Source: Gymnodinialimonas phycosphaerae (GTDB lineage: Bacteria; Pseudomonadota; Alphaproteobacteria; Rhodobacterales; Rhodobacteraceae). Taken from it: a DNA stretch of 64,000 bases. The stretch lies in the NCBI RefSeq assembly GCF_019195455.1, contig NZ_JAIMBW010000001.1, positions 2,790,001-2,854,000 of the forward strand, written 5' to 3'. The position numbers and the translations under genes were made by a program. Below are positions 27,521-36,872 of the stretch, in pieces; position 1 is the first letter of the stretch, and the number at the start of each line of letters is the position of its first letter. The notes under the pieces are model-generated. The model had not been told where the DNA came from. It ran no database searches and saw nothing but the letters and a program-made list of their open reading frames with translations.

Positions 27521-28606
27521 TTACGGACGTGTCAAAGCGGATGTATCCACGTCAACCGCCGTGCCCAGATCCGCAAGCGCATCAAAGAGGAGTTGTAGCG
27601 CATAATGGGGATTGTGTACGAACGCGCCGCCATCTTGCAGCACGTATTGGTAGTTATACGCGGCACGCAGCAGGCGGGGTGTCCAGGTCTGGTAACGGTT
27701 GGGGTAGGCCGCCTCACCCTCGGTAACGGCGCCGTCACCATCGGTGTCGGTGAAATAGTAGGGATAGGCACCCGGTGCGTAGATGATCGGCGTGCCTGCA
27801 ACCTCGGCGGCATAAAGCGCGATGGCCTCGCCCAATTGCGCGTGCAGCGTTGCGATCGGGTCAGCGATGCCCTCGGCGGCATTCCCGTCGCCATCGTAAT
27901 CTGTCGTGGAGGTGCGGATATCGGTGAAGCTTTCCGCCCCCTCATGGCAACTTGTGCAGGACGTCAGTTCGACCTGTAGGGAGTGGGGCGAATGGCAGGA
28001 ACTACACGTATTGAGCTCCGGGAAATGGGTGAAGGGCCCGGCATAAGTCTGACCGGCGTATTCATACCCGCCATGGGCGGCACTGCCCTGCGTCGTGGCA
28101 CCGGCCATGGAGTAATGCGAATTCACGAACCCCAGATCAGCCGAGACGGTATCAGCGGCCAGATCGCCGATCGCAGCTTCCACGGTGCCGGTCGAAGCGC
28201 GCCCCTGATGACAGACCGAACAGACGGCCGATCCCGGATCCAACGCGATGTGCTCGCCTGACGGGAACGGCACCGACGCAAGCCCCACGGCCGCCGCACT
28301 ATGGCACGACGCGCAGCCCACGACCGAGCCAAGCGGCACGGGATGATCGATCACTCCGACCGTTTCCATCGGGCTTTCCAGGTAATCCAGCAGACCGATG
28401 GAGGAATGGCACACGGCACAGGCGCCGGTGATTTCTCCGTCCTCATTCCAATGGGTGAACGCCTCGGACGTCCGATCCGCGTGGGGCGACGCCAGCCAGG
28501 CCTCAGTGATATCGGTGAGTGATGGCGCGTCGTCCTGCGCGAAGGTCGCGCTGGCAGGCAACAGAACAAACGTCATGGCAAGGGCGGCAAGGGAGCGAAA
28601 CATCAT
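27521..28606 (-). CDS. Periplasmic pentaheme c-type cytochrome
   Basis: 361 residues with a signal peptide (FRSLAALAMTFVLLPASATFAQ) and five CxxCH heme motifs: CAVCH, CASCH, CSVCH, CSSCH and CTSCH. The N-terminal WLASPHADRTSEAFTHW and several free histidines could serve as sixth ligands, as in the cytochrome c554/NrfB-like multiheme group. The C-terminal 130 residues lack hemes and hold a Ca-site-like DTDGDGAVTEGE segment (EF-hand style). Start is an ATGATG at 28606/28603 with AAAGG upstream. It is divergent from nqrA with a perfect FNR/FixK box between, which fits a redox role at low oxygen. Electron donor and acceptor are unknown. Confidence 0.85.
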   Translation of the reverse strand: MMFRSLAALAMTFVLLPASATFAQDDAPSLTDITEAWLASPHADRTSEAFTHWNEDGEITGACAVCHSSIGLLDYLESPMETVGVIDHPVPLGSVVGCASCHSAAAVGLASVPFPSGEHIALDPGSAVCSVCHQGRASTGTVEAAIGDLAADTVSADLGFVNSHYSMAGATTQGSAAHGGYEYAGQTYAGPFTHFPELNTCSSCHSPHSLQVELTSCTSCHEGAESFTDIRTSTTDYDGDGNAAEGIADPIATLHAQLGEAIALYAAEVAGTPIIYAPGAYPYYFTDTDGDGAVTEGEAAYPNRYQTWTPRLLRAAYNYQYVLQDGGAFVHNPHYALQLLFDALADLGTAVDVDTSALTRP

Positions 28607-28684
28607 CTGAGGACCTTTATGGCGAAAAGCGAAAGGAGCGGGCGTGATCTTGGTCCTTTTTGCCATGGATTGCCGAAGCGTCAT

Positions 28685-28698
28685 TTGATCGAAATCAA
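28685..28698. promoter_or_regulatory. Perfect FNR/FixK box between cytochrome and nqrA
   Basis: TTGATCGAAATCAA matches TTGAT-N4-ATCAA exactly. It is centred in the divergent gap, 78 bases from the cytochrome start and 69 bases before nqrA, so it may control both operons. Confidence 0.75.
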
Positions 28699-28767
28699 TG
28701 GCAGGCGCTAGTTTCCAGCTACAGTGCAGCCACAGCATTCTTCTTCTGGGGACAGCTATCGGGCAAA

Positions 28768-29940
28768 ATGACATTCTATGATCCGACACCCGACATAACT
28801 GTGCCCGTGGCCCTTCTGGGCGATGACTACCCCGGCTTGCGCATCAGGTTGGATGTCGCACAAGGCGATGACGTCGCCGCAGGGCAACCGCTTTTTCACG
28901 ATGCGAAACGATCCGCCATTGCCTATGTCTCGCCGATTCAAGGGCGCGTCGCCGAGGTTCGCTACGGCCCAAGGCGGATGCTGGCGGCCATGGTGCTTGA
29001 CCCGGTCGAGACGGGCCCCGCAGCACCATCGGATCGGCTGACCGATGACAGTGCGCTACGCGCCTACCTATTGGCGCGCGGCGCGTGGCCCGCGTTCATC
29101 GCGCGCCCCTTCGGCGGGCCACCTGATCCGGATGCGCAACCCGACGCGATCATCGTGTCAGCCCTGTCATCCAGCCCAATAGGGTTTGCCCCGCGTGAGG
29201 TTCTGGTGGGCAGGGAAGCTGAGTTCGCCCGCGGCCTCAACGCGCTGACCCTTCTTACCGACGGCCCGGTCCATCTGTGCGTCGAGCACGGTACGATCAT
29301 CTCGAACCCCGACCTCACGCTCATCCGCGTTCACAGCCATCGCGCCACGAAATCGTGGCGAACGGCCAGTGGCCAGACCGCCTTGGTGCACCCCACCGGC
29401 TCGAATGGGCAAGTGTGGACGATCGGTCTTCAGGATGTCTTGGCAATTGGCCACCTGCTTGAGACGGGTCTTTATGATCCGATCAGGACCATTACCGTCC
29501 CGCAACCAGGCACCCGCAGGGCCGTGACGCAGCGTGTAGCACTGGGGGCAAAGATACGGCCACTGCTTCAAGATGCCCTGAAATCTGGTCCGAATGAGCA
29601 GGTGATTTCGGGGACCGAGCAACATGGACGTCGCGGGGCCTACCTTGGACGCTACCATGACGTGGTCGGAACGACCCGCGTGAAAAAGCAGCCCACGTGG
29701 TCCGTGCCGCTCCCGCTGGTCGCGTTTGCCGGTTTGAACAGCGTCCTTCCCGCCCGCGTGCCCGCCGTGCCGTTGATGCGCGCGCTCAGCATTGGCGATA
29801 CGCAAACTTGCCTGAAGCTGGGATGTCTGGAGTTGCTGGAGGAAGACGTCGCCCCTTTGTCGGCCCTGTGCACAAGCGGCACAGACTACGGACAACGCTT
29901 GCGAAACGTGCTGGATCAGCTTCACAAGGACGCCGCATGA
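28768..29940 (+). CDS. nqrA: Na+-translocating NADH:quinone reductase subunit A (short form)
   Basis: 390-residue quinone-binding subunit of Na+-NQR; the Vibrio protein is about 446. Recognised from PVALLGDDYPGLRIRLDVAQGDDV, the APxxGxV-like YVSPIQGRVAEV, RPFGGPPDPDAQPDAIIVSAL, QDVLAIGHLLETG, AYLGRYHDVV and the C-terminal ECLxx-like LGCLELLEEDVAPLSALCTSG. The shortening comes from several missing loops, not from one truncation. The start at 28768 gives a protein that aligns with the family; an upstream in-frame extension overlaps the FNR/FixK box and is less likely. It is the first gene of a nine-gene operon; its stop overlaps nqrB by 4 bases. Confidence 0.85.
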   Translation: MTFYDPTPDITVPVALLGDDYPGLRIRLDVAQGDDVAAGQPLFHDAKRSAIAYVSPIQGRVAEVRYGPRRMLAAMVLDPVETGPAAPSDRLTDDSALRAYLLARGAWPAFIARPFGGPPDPDAQPDAIIVSALSSSPIGFAPREVLVGREAEFARGLNALTLLTDGPVHLCVEHGTIISNPDLTLIRVHSHRATKSWRTASGQTALVHPTGSNGQVWTIGLQDVLAIGHLLETGLYDPIRTITVPQPGTRRAVTQRVALGAKIRPLLQDALKSGPNEQVISGTEQHGRRGAYLGRYHDVVGTTRVKKQPTWSVPLPLVAFAGLNSVLPARVPAVPLMRALSIGDTQTCLKLGCLELLEEDVAPLSALCTSGTDYGQRLRNVLDQLHKDAA

Positions 29941-30734
29941 TCGCCCTCTCGCGCACGATCCCCCTTCACGGAGCCGATGGTTCCGTGCTGATCCAGACCC
30001 TCGCACTGATCCCTCCCGTCGCGGTGGCCGCCTGGGGTGGCGGTATGCCTTTTCTGGGAACACTGGCGGTCGCGATGGTCGTTGTCCTGGCATGGGACTA
30101 CATCTTTGCAACGCTTCGGCAGCGCGCCGTAAAGCCCTACGGCATCACGACGGCTGCGATCTTCGTCCTGTTTGTCCCGCCCGAGATGCCGCTTTGGCAT
30201 CTGATCGTGGTGCTTTCTCTTGGCGCGGTCATCGCAGAGCATGTCTTCGGCGGTCGCGGCTTTGCGTTCCTGTCGCCTGCCACCGCCGCCCTGGCCCTTG
30301 GTCTTCTATCGCTTCCCAACCTGGCCCTGATGACGCCCTCACCCGCCATCGCGTGGGCCTGCCTTCCCGGCGCGGTCTTGCTGCTGCTATTCGGCATGCT
30401 GAGCGTGCCGATCGCGCTCGTGTTTCTGACGACCCTTGTCATTGCCTTCGGGATCACCACACCGCCCGAAGCCGTGGGCTTGCTTGCGGCCTGTTCGGTC
30501 GCCCTGCTGTTTCTGGTAGGCGATCCCCTGTCCGCCGCCGTGACCGGGATGGGGCGGGTTCTTTACGGCGCGCTTGCAGGTGTGTTGGCCTGGGTCTTCA
30601 GCGGGTTCGGCGGCGGTGTCCCCTCTGCTGATGCGCTGGTCTTCGCGGCGCTTCTGGCCAGCCTATTCGCGCCGTTGCTCGACACCATGGCGGTCGCGGT
30701 CAACGGCTTCTGGCGGAGGCGTCGATATGGCTGA
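29937..30734 (+). CDS. nqrB: Na+-NQR subunit B homologue, short and without the SGAT flavin site
   Basis: 265 residues of membrane protein (about eight helices); typical NqrB is about 410. The C-terminus is clearly NqrB-like: GDPLSAAVTGMGRVLYGALAGVL, ASLFAPLLDTMAV and the terminal RRRRYG. An N-terminal RAVKPYGITTAAIFVLFVPPEMPLW and FGGRGFAFLSPATAALALGLL fit the first half of the family. The segment that should carry DGFSGAT, whose Thr holds covalent FMN, is absent: the chain goes from the SLPNLALM helix end to LPGAVLLLLFGML directly. Either flavin is not attached here or the complex uses another route. It overlaps nqrA by 4 and nqrC by 8 bases. Confidence 0.78.
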   Translation: MIALSRTIPLHGADGSVLIQTLALIPPVAVAAWGGGMPFLGTLAVAMVVVLAWDYIFATLRQRAVKPYGITTAAIFVLFVPPEMPLWHLIVVLSLGAVIAEHVFGGRGFAFLSPATAALALGLLSLPNLALMTPSPAIAWACLPGAVLLLLFGMLSVPIALVFLTTLVIAFGITTPPEAVGLLAACSVALLFLVGDPLSAAVTGMGRVLYGALAGVLAWVFSGFGGGVPSADALVFAALLASLFAPLLDTMAVAVNGFWRRRRYG

Positions 30735-31527
30735 ACCCTCGCCCCCCTTCTGGCGCTTTCTGGCGCGGGACAATGAAGACCCCGTCAAGATCTTCGGCGT
30801 CGCTTTCCTTGTGGCGCTTGTGTGTGCCGCCGTCGTGTCCACCGCGGCCATCATGCTGGAACCCCGCCAATCCGCACATCTGGAGGCCGAACGCGCGGCG
30901 CGCATGGCCGCGATGCTGGAGACACTGCCGGGCATGGCCGAGGTTCTGGCTGAAAGCGGCGCGGACAGCCTGACGACCTATCTGGTGGACCTGTCCAGCG
31001 GCGAAATCGCCGTCGGGCAAGATGCTGACACCTATGATGTCGACGCCGCCGCCGCTGATCCCGCCACCGCGATCACTATTCCGGCAGAGCTGGACGTGGC
31101 AGGCCTGCGCCAGCGCGCGCCCCTCGCCCCGGTCTACGTGCTGGAGCGCGACGGACGGGTGGAATTGATCGTGCTCCCGGTCTCTGGCACCGGTTATCAA
31201 TCCCGGATCGAGGCGCTTCTGGCGCTGGAGGCGGACCTGAGCACCGTTGCCGCGCTGACGATCACCGCGCAGGCCGAGACCGCGGGGCTTGGTGCGCGGA
31301 TCGAGAATCCGGAATGGCAGGCGCTTTGGCCCGGTCGCGAAGTGGCCAATGACAGCGGCGAGATCGTGATCGCGGTCGTGCGCGGGCAAGCCAGCGGCCC
31401 CCACGAGGTGGACGGCATTTCAGGCGCCACACGCACCGGCAACGGCATCACCAACATGCTGCGCTATTGGTTGGGGGATCACGGCTTTGGCCCGTTCCTC
31501 GACAATCTGCGCGACGGGGGGCTTTGA
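30727..31527 (+). CDS. nqrC: Na+-NQR subunit C (covalent FMN)
   Basis: 266-residue subunit with one N-terminal membrane anchor (about residues 20-43) and a periplasmic FMN domain. The flavin motif [12 protein letters not shown] is intact near the C-terminus; its Thr is the phosphoester FMN acceptor attached by ApbE, whose gene is downstream. Another conserved segment is [13 protein letters not shown]. Its presence with an intact SGAT motif contrasts with the loss in the neighbouring subunit B. Confidence 0.88.
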   Translation: MAEPSPPFWRFLARDNEDPVKIFGVAFLVALVCAAVVSTAAIMLEPRQSAHLEAERAARMAAMLETLPGMAEVLAESGADSLTTYLVDLSSGEIAVGQDADTYDVDAAAADPATAITIPAELDVAGLRQRAPLAPVYVLERDGRVELIVLPVSGTGYQSRIEALLALEADLSTVAALTITAQAETAGLGARIENPEWQALWPGREVANDSGEIVIAVVRGQASGPHEVDGISGATRTGNGITNMLRYWLGDHGFGPFLDNLRDGGL

Positions 31528-31528
31528 A

Positions 31529-32182
31529 ATGCGCAAAGCCCTGACCCGCATCATCGGCCCCCTGATCGACCAAAACCCGATCACGCGCCAGATCCTTGGC
31601 GTTTGTTCCGCCCTGGCCGTGACCACATCGCTCGACACGGCGCTGGTGATGTCGGCGGCGCTGACGACGGTCCTGTGTCTGTCGTCGGGCATCATCAGCC
31701 TTCTGCGCCACCACATCCCCCACGTCATCCGCCTGATCGTACAGATCACCATCATCGCCTCACTGGTCATCGTCATCGACGAATTCATGCGCGCCTACGT
31801 GTTTGAGCTCAGCCGCACGCTCTCGGTTTTCGTGGGCCTTATCGTCACCAACTGCCTCGTCCTTGGCCGGGCCGAGGCCTTTGCGATGCGCAACCCGGTC
31901 GGGCCTTCGGTGCTGGACGCCCTGGGCAACGGGCTTGGTTACAGCCTGATCCTGATCGTTGTGGGCAGCATTCGTGAGCTTCTGGGCGAAGGCAGCCTTC
32001 TGGGTCTGGTGATCCTGCCCTCCGTCGAGGATGGCGGCTGGTTCCAGCCCCTTGGCCTGATGCAACTGGCCCCGGCCGCCTTCTTCATCATCGGCTTGCT
32101 GGTCTGGGCCGTCCGCAGCCTGCGCAGGGATCAAATCGAGCCCGCGCAATACAGCCTGTCGCAAACGAGGTCGCGCGGATGA
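31529..32182 (+). CDS. nqrD: Na+-NQR subunit D
   Basis: 217-residue integral membrane subunit with six helices. It holds [19 protein letters not shown] (Cys26) and [19 protein letters not shown] (Cys109), the cysteines that with those of NqrE ligate the intramembrane [2Fe-2S] cluster. Both are present, so the core cluster should form. The start is one base after the nqrC stop; it overlaps nqrE by 4 bases. Confidence 0.93.
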   Translation: MRKALTRIIGPLIDQNPITRQILGVCSALAVTTSLDTALVMSAALTTVLCLSSGIISLLRHHIPHVIRLIVQITIIASLVIVIDEFMRAYVFELSRTLSVFVGLIVTNCLVLGRAEAFAMRNPVGPSVLDALGNGLGYSLILIVVGSIRELLGEGSLLGLVILPSVEDGGWFQPLGLMQLAPAAFFIIGLLVWAVRSLRRDQIEPAQYSLSQTRSRG

Positions 32183-32778
32183 TCGAGATTCTTGTCGCTT
32201 CCATCTTCCAGGAAAACCTGGCGCTGGCCTACTTCCTTGGCATCTGCACCTTCCTTGCCGTGTCCGAACGGGTGGATACCGCCGTGGGCCTTGGGCTGGC
32301 GATCATCGTGGTGCAGACGATCACGGTGCCGGTCAATGCGCTGATCCTGAATGGCGTGCTGATCGAGGGCGCATGGCGGTGGGCGGGCCTGCCAGAGGTG
32401 GACCTGACTTACCTGCGCCTAGTGGCCTTCATCGGCGTGATCGCCGCCATCGTCCAAGTGCTGGAAATGACGCTGGATCGCTTCTTCCCGCGCCTCTATG
32501 TGGCCTTGGGCAGCTTCCTGCCCCTGATTACCGTGAACTGCGCCGTCCTGGGAGCGAGCCTCTTCATGGCCGAGCGGCGCTATACCGTGCCAGAGGCCGC
32601 GATTTACGGCTTGGGCAGCGGCATCGGATGGGCGCTTGCCATCATCGCCTTCGCCGCCATCCGCGAACGCCTGCGCTACAGTGACATGCCCGCAGGCGTG
32701 CGGGGATTGGCCAGCGCGTTTCTGGTGACCGGTCTTATGTCGCTTGGTTTCGCCGCCTTCGCTCGGGTGGCGCTATGA
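32179..32778 (+). CDS. nqrE: Na+-NQR subunit E
   Basis: 199-residue integral membrane subunit, inverted-topology partner of NqrD. Cys23 in [11 protein letters not shown] and Cys121 in [14 protein letters not shown] are the cluster ligands. [25 protein letters not shown] is a very typical NqrE/RnfA segment. It overlaps nqrD and nqrF by 4 bases each. Confidence 0.93.
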   Translation: MIEILVASIFQENLALAYFLGICTFLAVSERVDTAVGLGLAIIVVQTITVPVNALILNGVLIEGAWRWAGLPEVDLTYLRLVAFIGVIAAIVQVLEMTLDRFFPRLYVALGSFLPLITVNCAVLGASLFMAERRYTVPEAAIYGLGSGIGWALAIIAFAAIRERLRYSDMPAGVRGLASAFLVTGLMSLGFAAFARVAL

Positions 32779-33995
32779 CCGGTCTGATCCTTGGCATCGT
32801 CGTTCTGATCCTCATCACACTTGCGCTGACCGGGTTTGTCATGCTCGCCCGTCGCGTGATGATGCCGCAGCACCCGGCGATCATCACCGTGAACGACACC
32901 AACCGCATAACATCACAAACCGGGCGCAAGCTTTTGTCGGCACTCAATGACAATGGCGTGCTGGTTCCTTCCGCCTGCGCGGGCGCGGGCACCTGCGGGC
33001 AGTGTAAGGTACAAATCGTGGGCGACGCGCCGCCCCCCCTGCCGGTGGAAGCCGCGCGGCTGTCGCCTGCAGAGGTGCGCGCAGGCATGCACCTTGCCTG
33101 CCAGGTGACCCTTCGCGGAGATACATCGGTTCATGTTCCCGATGATCTGTTGGGCGCCGAAGCCTTCGAGGCCCGCGTCGCATCCGTGACCGTGTTGACG
33201 CCCCTGATCCGTGAGATCGTGCTGGATCTGCCGCCGGGCACGGCCGAGCACCTTTTTGCGGGGGCCTTCATCCAGATCACCGCGCCGCCATTTTCGCTCG
33301 GCTATGATCATTTGAACGTGCCAGAACGCTTTGAAGACACATGGGAGCCGCTGCGCGCCTTGAGGGTTCAAACCTCCGAGCCGACGACCCGCGCCTATTC
33401 CATCGCCAATCGGCCCGAGGATACGCAGGCCGGACGCGTCGTCCTGAACATACGCCTTGCTCTGCCCCCGCCCCGCGTGGCGGGCGCTCCGCCGGGGATT
33501 GTGTCGTCGTGGCTATTTTCCGTGGAGCCCGGCGATGCCCTCTCGGTCGCGGGACCCTTCGGGACCTTCAGGGTGCAAGACACGGATCGCGAGTTGGTCT
33601 TCCTGGGCGGCGGCGTCGGCATGGCGCCGCTGCGCGCGATGATCTTCGAAGTGATCGCGCGGCAGAAAAGCCCCCGCAAGGCCAGCTTCTGGTACGGCGC
33701 GCGCAGTCGCGATGACCTTTTCTATGTTGATGAGTTGGACACCCTCGCCGCCGCCCATGAGAATTTCAGCTGGACCGTCGCCCTTTCCGACCCCGATCCA
33801 GACGGCACCTGGACCGGCCCGACCGGCTTTGTGCACACCGTCGTTTGGGAACAATACCTGCGCGATCATCCCAACCCACAGGACTGCGAGTTCTACCTTT
33901 GCGGCCCGCCGATGATGATGGCAGCGGTCCTCAAGATGCTGGACGATCTGGGTGTCGAACCTGCGCAAATCTTCAATGACGATTTCGGAGTGTAG
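32775..33995 (+). CDS. nqrF: Na+-NQR subunit F (NADH-oxidising FAD/2Fe-2S subunit)
   Basis: 406-residue entry subunit that accepts electrons from NADH. One N-terminal membrane helix (about 3-27), then a ferredoxin domain with C68, C74, C77 and C109 ([13 protein letters not shown] and LACQV), then an FAD domain (RAYSIANRP) and an NADH domain ([36 protein letters not shown]) ending in NDDFGV. All redox motifs are intact. The length is normal for NqrF. Confidence 0.94.
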   Translation: MTGLILGIVVLILITLALTGFVMLARRVMMPQHPAIITVNDTNRITSQTGRKLLSALNDNGVLVPSACAGAGTCGQCKVQIVGDAPPPLPVEAARLSPAEVRAGMHLACQVTLRGDTSVHVPDDLLGAEAFEARVASVTVLTPLIREIVLDLPPGTAEHLFAGAFIQITAPPFSLGYDHLNVPERFEDTWEPLRALRVQTSEPTTRAYSIANRPEDTQAGRVVLNIRLALPPPRVAGAPPGIVSSWLFSVEPGDALSVAGPFGTFRVQDTDRELVFLGGGVGMAPLRAMIFEVIARQKSPRKASFWYGARSRDDLFYVDELDTLAAAHENFSWTVALSDPDPDGTWTGPTGFVHTVVWEQYLRDHPNPQDCEFYLCGPPMMMAAVLKMLDDLGVEPAQIFNDDFGV

Positions 33996-33998
33996 GAC

Positions 33999-34952
33999 AT
34001 GAAACTGACGCGACGCGGCACTATTCTTGGCGGCATGGCGCTGGCGTTAGCTCCGGGCATGTCCGGCGCGCAAAGCGGTATCCTTGGGGGCATCGCGTTT
34101 GGCAGCACCTGGCGGTTGGTTTGCGAAACCTCGAACCCGGCGGCGGCTGTGTCCCTCATCGAAAACCGCATCGCGGCGATTGATGGTGCCATGTCGCCTT
34201 ACCGCGCCAGCTCAACCCTATCGCAGTTCAACCGTGCCGAGGTTGACCACCCCGTGAACCTTCCTGCACCGATGGCGCGCGTGGTCGACGCCGCTTTGCG
34301 GGTATCGCGCGACACGGGCGGGGCTTTCGACCCGACCGCCGGGCCGCTTGTTTCACGCTTCGGCTATGGCCCGATCACCGGGCAACCGGGCAGGGTCGCG
34401 GATCTTGACCTGCGCGGCACATCCTTGCGCAAGGCCGCATCCAGGCTGACACTTGATCTCTGCGGGATCGCGAAGGGCTTTGCGCTGGATTGCCTGTTCG
34501 AGGATCTGATTGCCGAAGGCATGGCCGACTTTTTTCTGGAGCTTGGGGGGGAGGTCCGCGCGGCGGGCACGCATCCCTCGGGACGGCCATGGCACGTCGC
34601 CATCGAGGATCCCCTGGCGCCGCATTTCACGGCCCATACGATCGTGGCCCCCGGCCAGCTTGCGCTTGCCACATCCGGGCACGGACCAAACGGTTTGCGG
34701 GGCGCGATCGAGGTCAGCCATGTGATTGATCCGCGCAGCGCACGTCCGGCCACGGGGGACGTGGCCTCTGTCAGCGTCCTTGCGGCGACAGGGATGCAGG
34801 CGGACGCCATGGCCACCGCCCTGCTTGCCATGGGCAACAATGGTCCGGGCTTCGCCCGACAAAACGACATCTCGGCGCTTTTCATACCGGGCCCCTTCGG
34901 CACCGAAAGCCCCCTCACGACCGGCCAATTCAGTGACCACATTATTGCCTGA
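33999..34952 (+). CDS. apbE: ApbE family FMN transferase
   Basis: 317 residues. It attaches FMN from FAD to the Thr of SGAT motifs in NqrC/NqrB-type proteins outside the cytoplasm. The N-terminus RRGTILGGMALALAPGMSGA looks like a signal peptide with a TAT-like twin arginine. Family motifs: MSPYRASSTLSQFNRA, DTGGAFDPTAGPL, LDLCGIAKGFALD, LELGGEVRAAGTH and VIDPRSARPA. It lies 3 bases after nqrF in the operon, as expected for maturation of the complex. Confidence 0.92.
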   Translation: MKLTRRGTILGGMALALAPGMSGAQSGILGGIAFGSTWRLVCETSNPAAAVSLIENRIAAIDGAMSPYRASSTLSQFNRAEVDHPVNLPAPMARVVDAALRVSRDTGGAFDPTAGPLVSRFGYGPITGQPGRVADLDLRGTSLRKAASRLTLDLCGIAKGFALDCLFEDLIAEGMADFFLELGGEVRAAGTHPSGRPWHVAIEDPLAPHFTAHTIVAPGQLALATSGHGPNGLRGAIEVSHVIDPRSARPATGDVASVSVLAATGMQADAMATALLAMGNNGPGFARQNDISALFIPGPFGTESPLTTGQFSDHIIA

Positions 34953-34976
34953 AGCAACCCAACCGGAGGCCCTGCC

Positions 34977-35144
34977 ATGACCCTCTTTCTCTTCAGCCTC
35001 GGCGTCATCGCCCTTTCAGGTCTTGGCCTTGCCATCGGCGTTCTGGCAGGCCGAGGTCCGATCAAGGGATCCTGCGGGGGCATTTCCTGCGGCGTGCCGG
35101 GGGGCTGTGCGGCGTGTCCCTCCAGAAAGGATATGACCAAATGA
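34977..35144 (+). CDS. nqrM: NqrM, small Cys-rich Na+-NQR assembly protein
   Basis: 55 residues, one N-terminal membrane helix (TLFLFSLGVIALSGLGLAIGV in part) followed by GSCGGISCGVPGGCAACP with four cysteines. This is the layout of NqrM (formerly DUF539), which delivers iron for the NqrD/E cluster. A GGAGG site precedes the ATG. It overlaps the CBS gene by 4 bases. Position after apbE is the usual one. Confidence 0.85.
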   Translation: MTLFLFSLGVIALSGLGLAIGVLAGRGPIKGSCGGISCGVPGGCAACPSRKDMTK

Positions 35145-35548
35145 CCACGCTCAGCCTTGTATCAGACCATATGGCGCGCCACCTCGTGACGCTGTCGCCG
35201 GATCAGGAAATCAACAATGCGATGCATGTCCTGCTCAAACACGGTGTGTCCGGCGCGCCCGTCGTGGACGGCGAGGCGCGGCTTGTTGGTATCCTGACAG
35301 AGAAGGATTGCCTGCGGGCCGCACTGGAGGCGAGCTACTATCGCGACTGGGGCAAGCCTGTTTCGGCGTACATGCAACGCGATGTTGCGACGATCGAGCC
35401 CGACATCGACATCCTGGCCGCCTGTCAGACGCTTCTTGACGGACCCTATCGCCGGTTTCCGGTGGTCGATGACGGCCGTCTTGTGGGGCTGATCAGCCGC
35501 ACCGATGTCTTGCGCGCTTTGGCGGACACCTGGGGCATGTCTGGCTGA
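35141..35548 (+). CDS. CBS-pair domain protein
   Basis: 135 residues, almost entirely two CBS domains (about 10-65 and 75-130), each with the typical VDGEARLVGILTEKDCL or VDDGRLVGLISRTDVLR strand-helix ending. Such stand-alone pairs bind adenine nucleotides and sense energy state; a close structural idea is mycobacterial Hrp1. Translationally coupled to nqrM, so it belongs to the NQR operon, an unusual ninth gene. It might tune the pump or the stress response; this is inference. Confidence 0.88.
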   Translation: MTTLSLVSDHMARHLVTLSPDQEINNAMHVLLKHGVSGAPVVDGEARLVGILTEKDCLRAALEASYYRDWGKPVSAYMQRDVATIEPDIDILAACQTLLDGPYRRFPVVDDGRLVGLISRTDVLRALADTWGMSG

Positions 35549-35567
35549 CACGGCCCGGCCCCGCCGA

Positions 35568-35581
35568 TTGATCCTTATCAA
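35568..35581. promoter_or_regulatory. Perfect FNR/FixK box
   Basis: TTGATCCTTATCAA matches TTGAT-N4-ATCAA exactly. It lies 19 bases after the CBS gene and 68 bases before the bactofilin-like gene start, so it should serve the following two-gene unit. Confidence 0.72.
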
Positions 35582-35649
35582 CAGTATGCCGCCTCTGATC
35601 TGGTTTTCTGACGCCAGAGTCTTACCCCGTTGCCATGGAGGCCCGCATC

Positions 35650-36846
35650 ATGTCCCTTTCACGTTGCCTCAAGGTTCTGATCGCCGTTATCGCGCTGGCC
35701 ACCCCGGCCCTGTCCCAAACCGAGCCGGTCGAGATCGGCGGAGACGTCTTCGTCTCGGGGACAACAATCACTCAGCCTGTCCTAGCCGAGCGGGACCTCA
35801 TCGCCATGGGTGCGAATGTTTCGATGTCCAGCGATGTGGCCGAGGATGTTCATGCCCTCGGGTTCGATGTCGAAATCGACGGAGCCGTCGGCGGTGATGT
35901 GACGGCGGCCGGGGCCTCTGTCAGTGTGGACGGGCCGGTTGCGGGCGATGTCACCGCCTCTGCCATGACACTCCGTTCCGGCCCGCAGGCCGAGATCGGC
36001 GGAAACGCGCGATTTGCGGGTGCCAGCGTTACCATCAACGGCCCCATTCGCGGCGCGCTCGTGGCCGCCGGCGGAGAGATCATATTGAACGCGACCGTCG
36101 CGGGCGATGTTGTGCTGACCAGCCCGGACATTACCTTCGGCCCAAACGCCGTGATCGAGGGGCGTCTGACGTACCTTAGCGACGACCGCATGGAGGTGCC
36201 CGAACGCGTCATCAGCGCCGACCGGGTGACGTTCGAGATGGCCTCTGACAGCGAGATGTGGCGGGAGGTCCGCGAAGACTGGCAGGAATGGGACAGCCCG
36301 GTCGCCTTGACGCCCTGGGCCGTCATCGGTGGTTTTTTGGTCAACCTCGGCCTGTTCATTGTCATCGGTGCGGTATTCCTGACCCTGACCCCCGGCACCA
36401 TCCGCCGCCTGCGCCGCCGCGCGGATGCGCGCCCTGGCATGGTCATGCTGACCGGCACTATCGGACTGTCGATCCTGTTTGGCAGTATCCCCGTGGGGGG
36501 TCTGAGCGTTGTAGGCCTGCCCCTGGTCCCGATCGTGCTGCTGCTGATCCTTGCCGTCTGGGTCCTGGGCTACATCCTTGGCGCTTACGTGGTCGCCATG
36601 CGGATCATGCGCGGCCTTGGCTCTGCCGAATCCCCCAGCATCGCGATGCGCCTTGTGGCGCTGGCGATGGGCGTGACCTTTGCCGCCCTACTGAACTTCA
36701 TTCCGGTCGTTGGATGGATGGCGAACTTCGCGCTGGTCCTTCTGGGTGCCGGCGCGATCACGACGGCGCTTTTCGACAGCTTTCTGTCAGGACTTGAGCC
36801 CGAACGGGATCAGGGCCTCGCCCCCCTCGATACGTCCGACACCTGA
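35650..36846 (+). CDS. Bactofilin-like beta-helix protein with C-terminal membrane domain
   Basis: 398 residues with a signal peptide (LIAVIALATPALSQ). Residues about 25-180 are a right-handed beta-helix-like repeat with regular GDVTAAG / GPVAGDVTASA / GPIRGALVAAG turns, as in polymer-forming bactofilins. A short charged region follows, then four to five membrane helices from about residue 225, with a GIVPVVGxxxx-like NFIPVVGWMANFALVLLGAGAI end. The fusion of exported beta-helix and membrane domain is known in uncharacterised envelope proteins. The start at 35650 has GGAGG upstream. Together with the downstream DUF2267 gene it follows a perfect FNR/FixK box. Confidence 0.75.
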   Translation: MSLSRCLKVLIAVIALATPALSQTEPVEIGGDVFVSGTTITQPVLAERDLIAMGANVSMSSDVAEDVHALGFDVEIDGAVGGDVTAAGASVSVDGPVAGDVTASAMTLRSGPQAEIGGNARFAGASVTINGPIRGALVAAGGEIILNATVAGDVVLTSPDITFGPNAVIEGRLTYLSDDRMEVPERVISADRVTFEMASDSEMWREVREDWQEWDSPVALTPWAVIGGFLVNLGLFIVIGAVFLTLTPGTIRRLRRRADARPGMVMLTGTIGLSILFGSIPVGGLSVVGLPLVPIVLLLILAVWVLGYILGAYVVAMRIMRGLGSAESPSIAMRLVALAMGVTFAALLNFIPVVGWMANFALVLLGAGAITTALFDSFLSGLEPERDQGLAPLDTSDT

Positions 36847-36872
36847 GACCTCACATCGGAAAGGAGCCTCCC

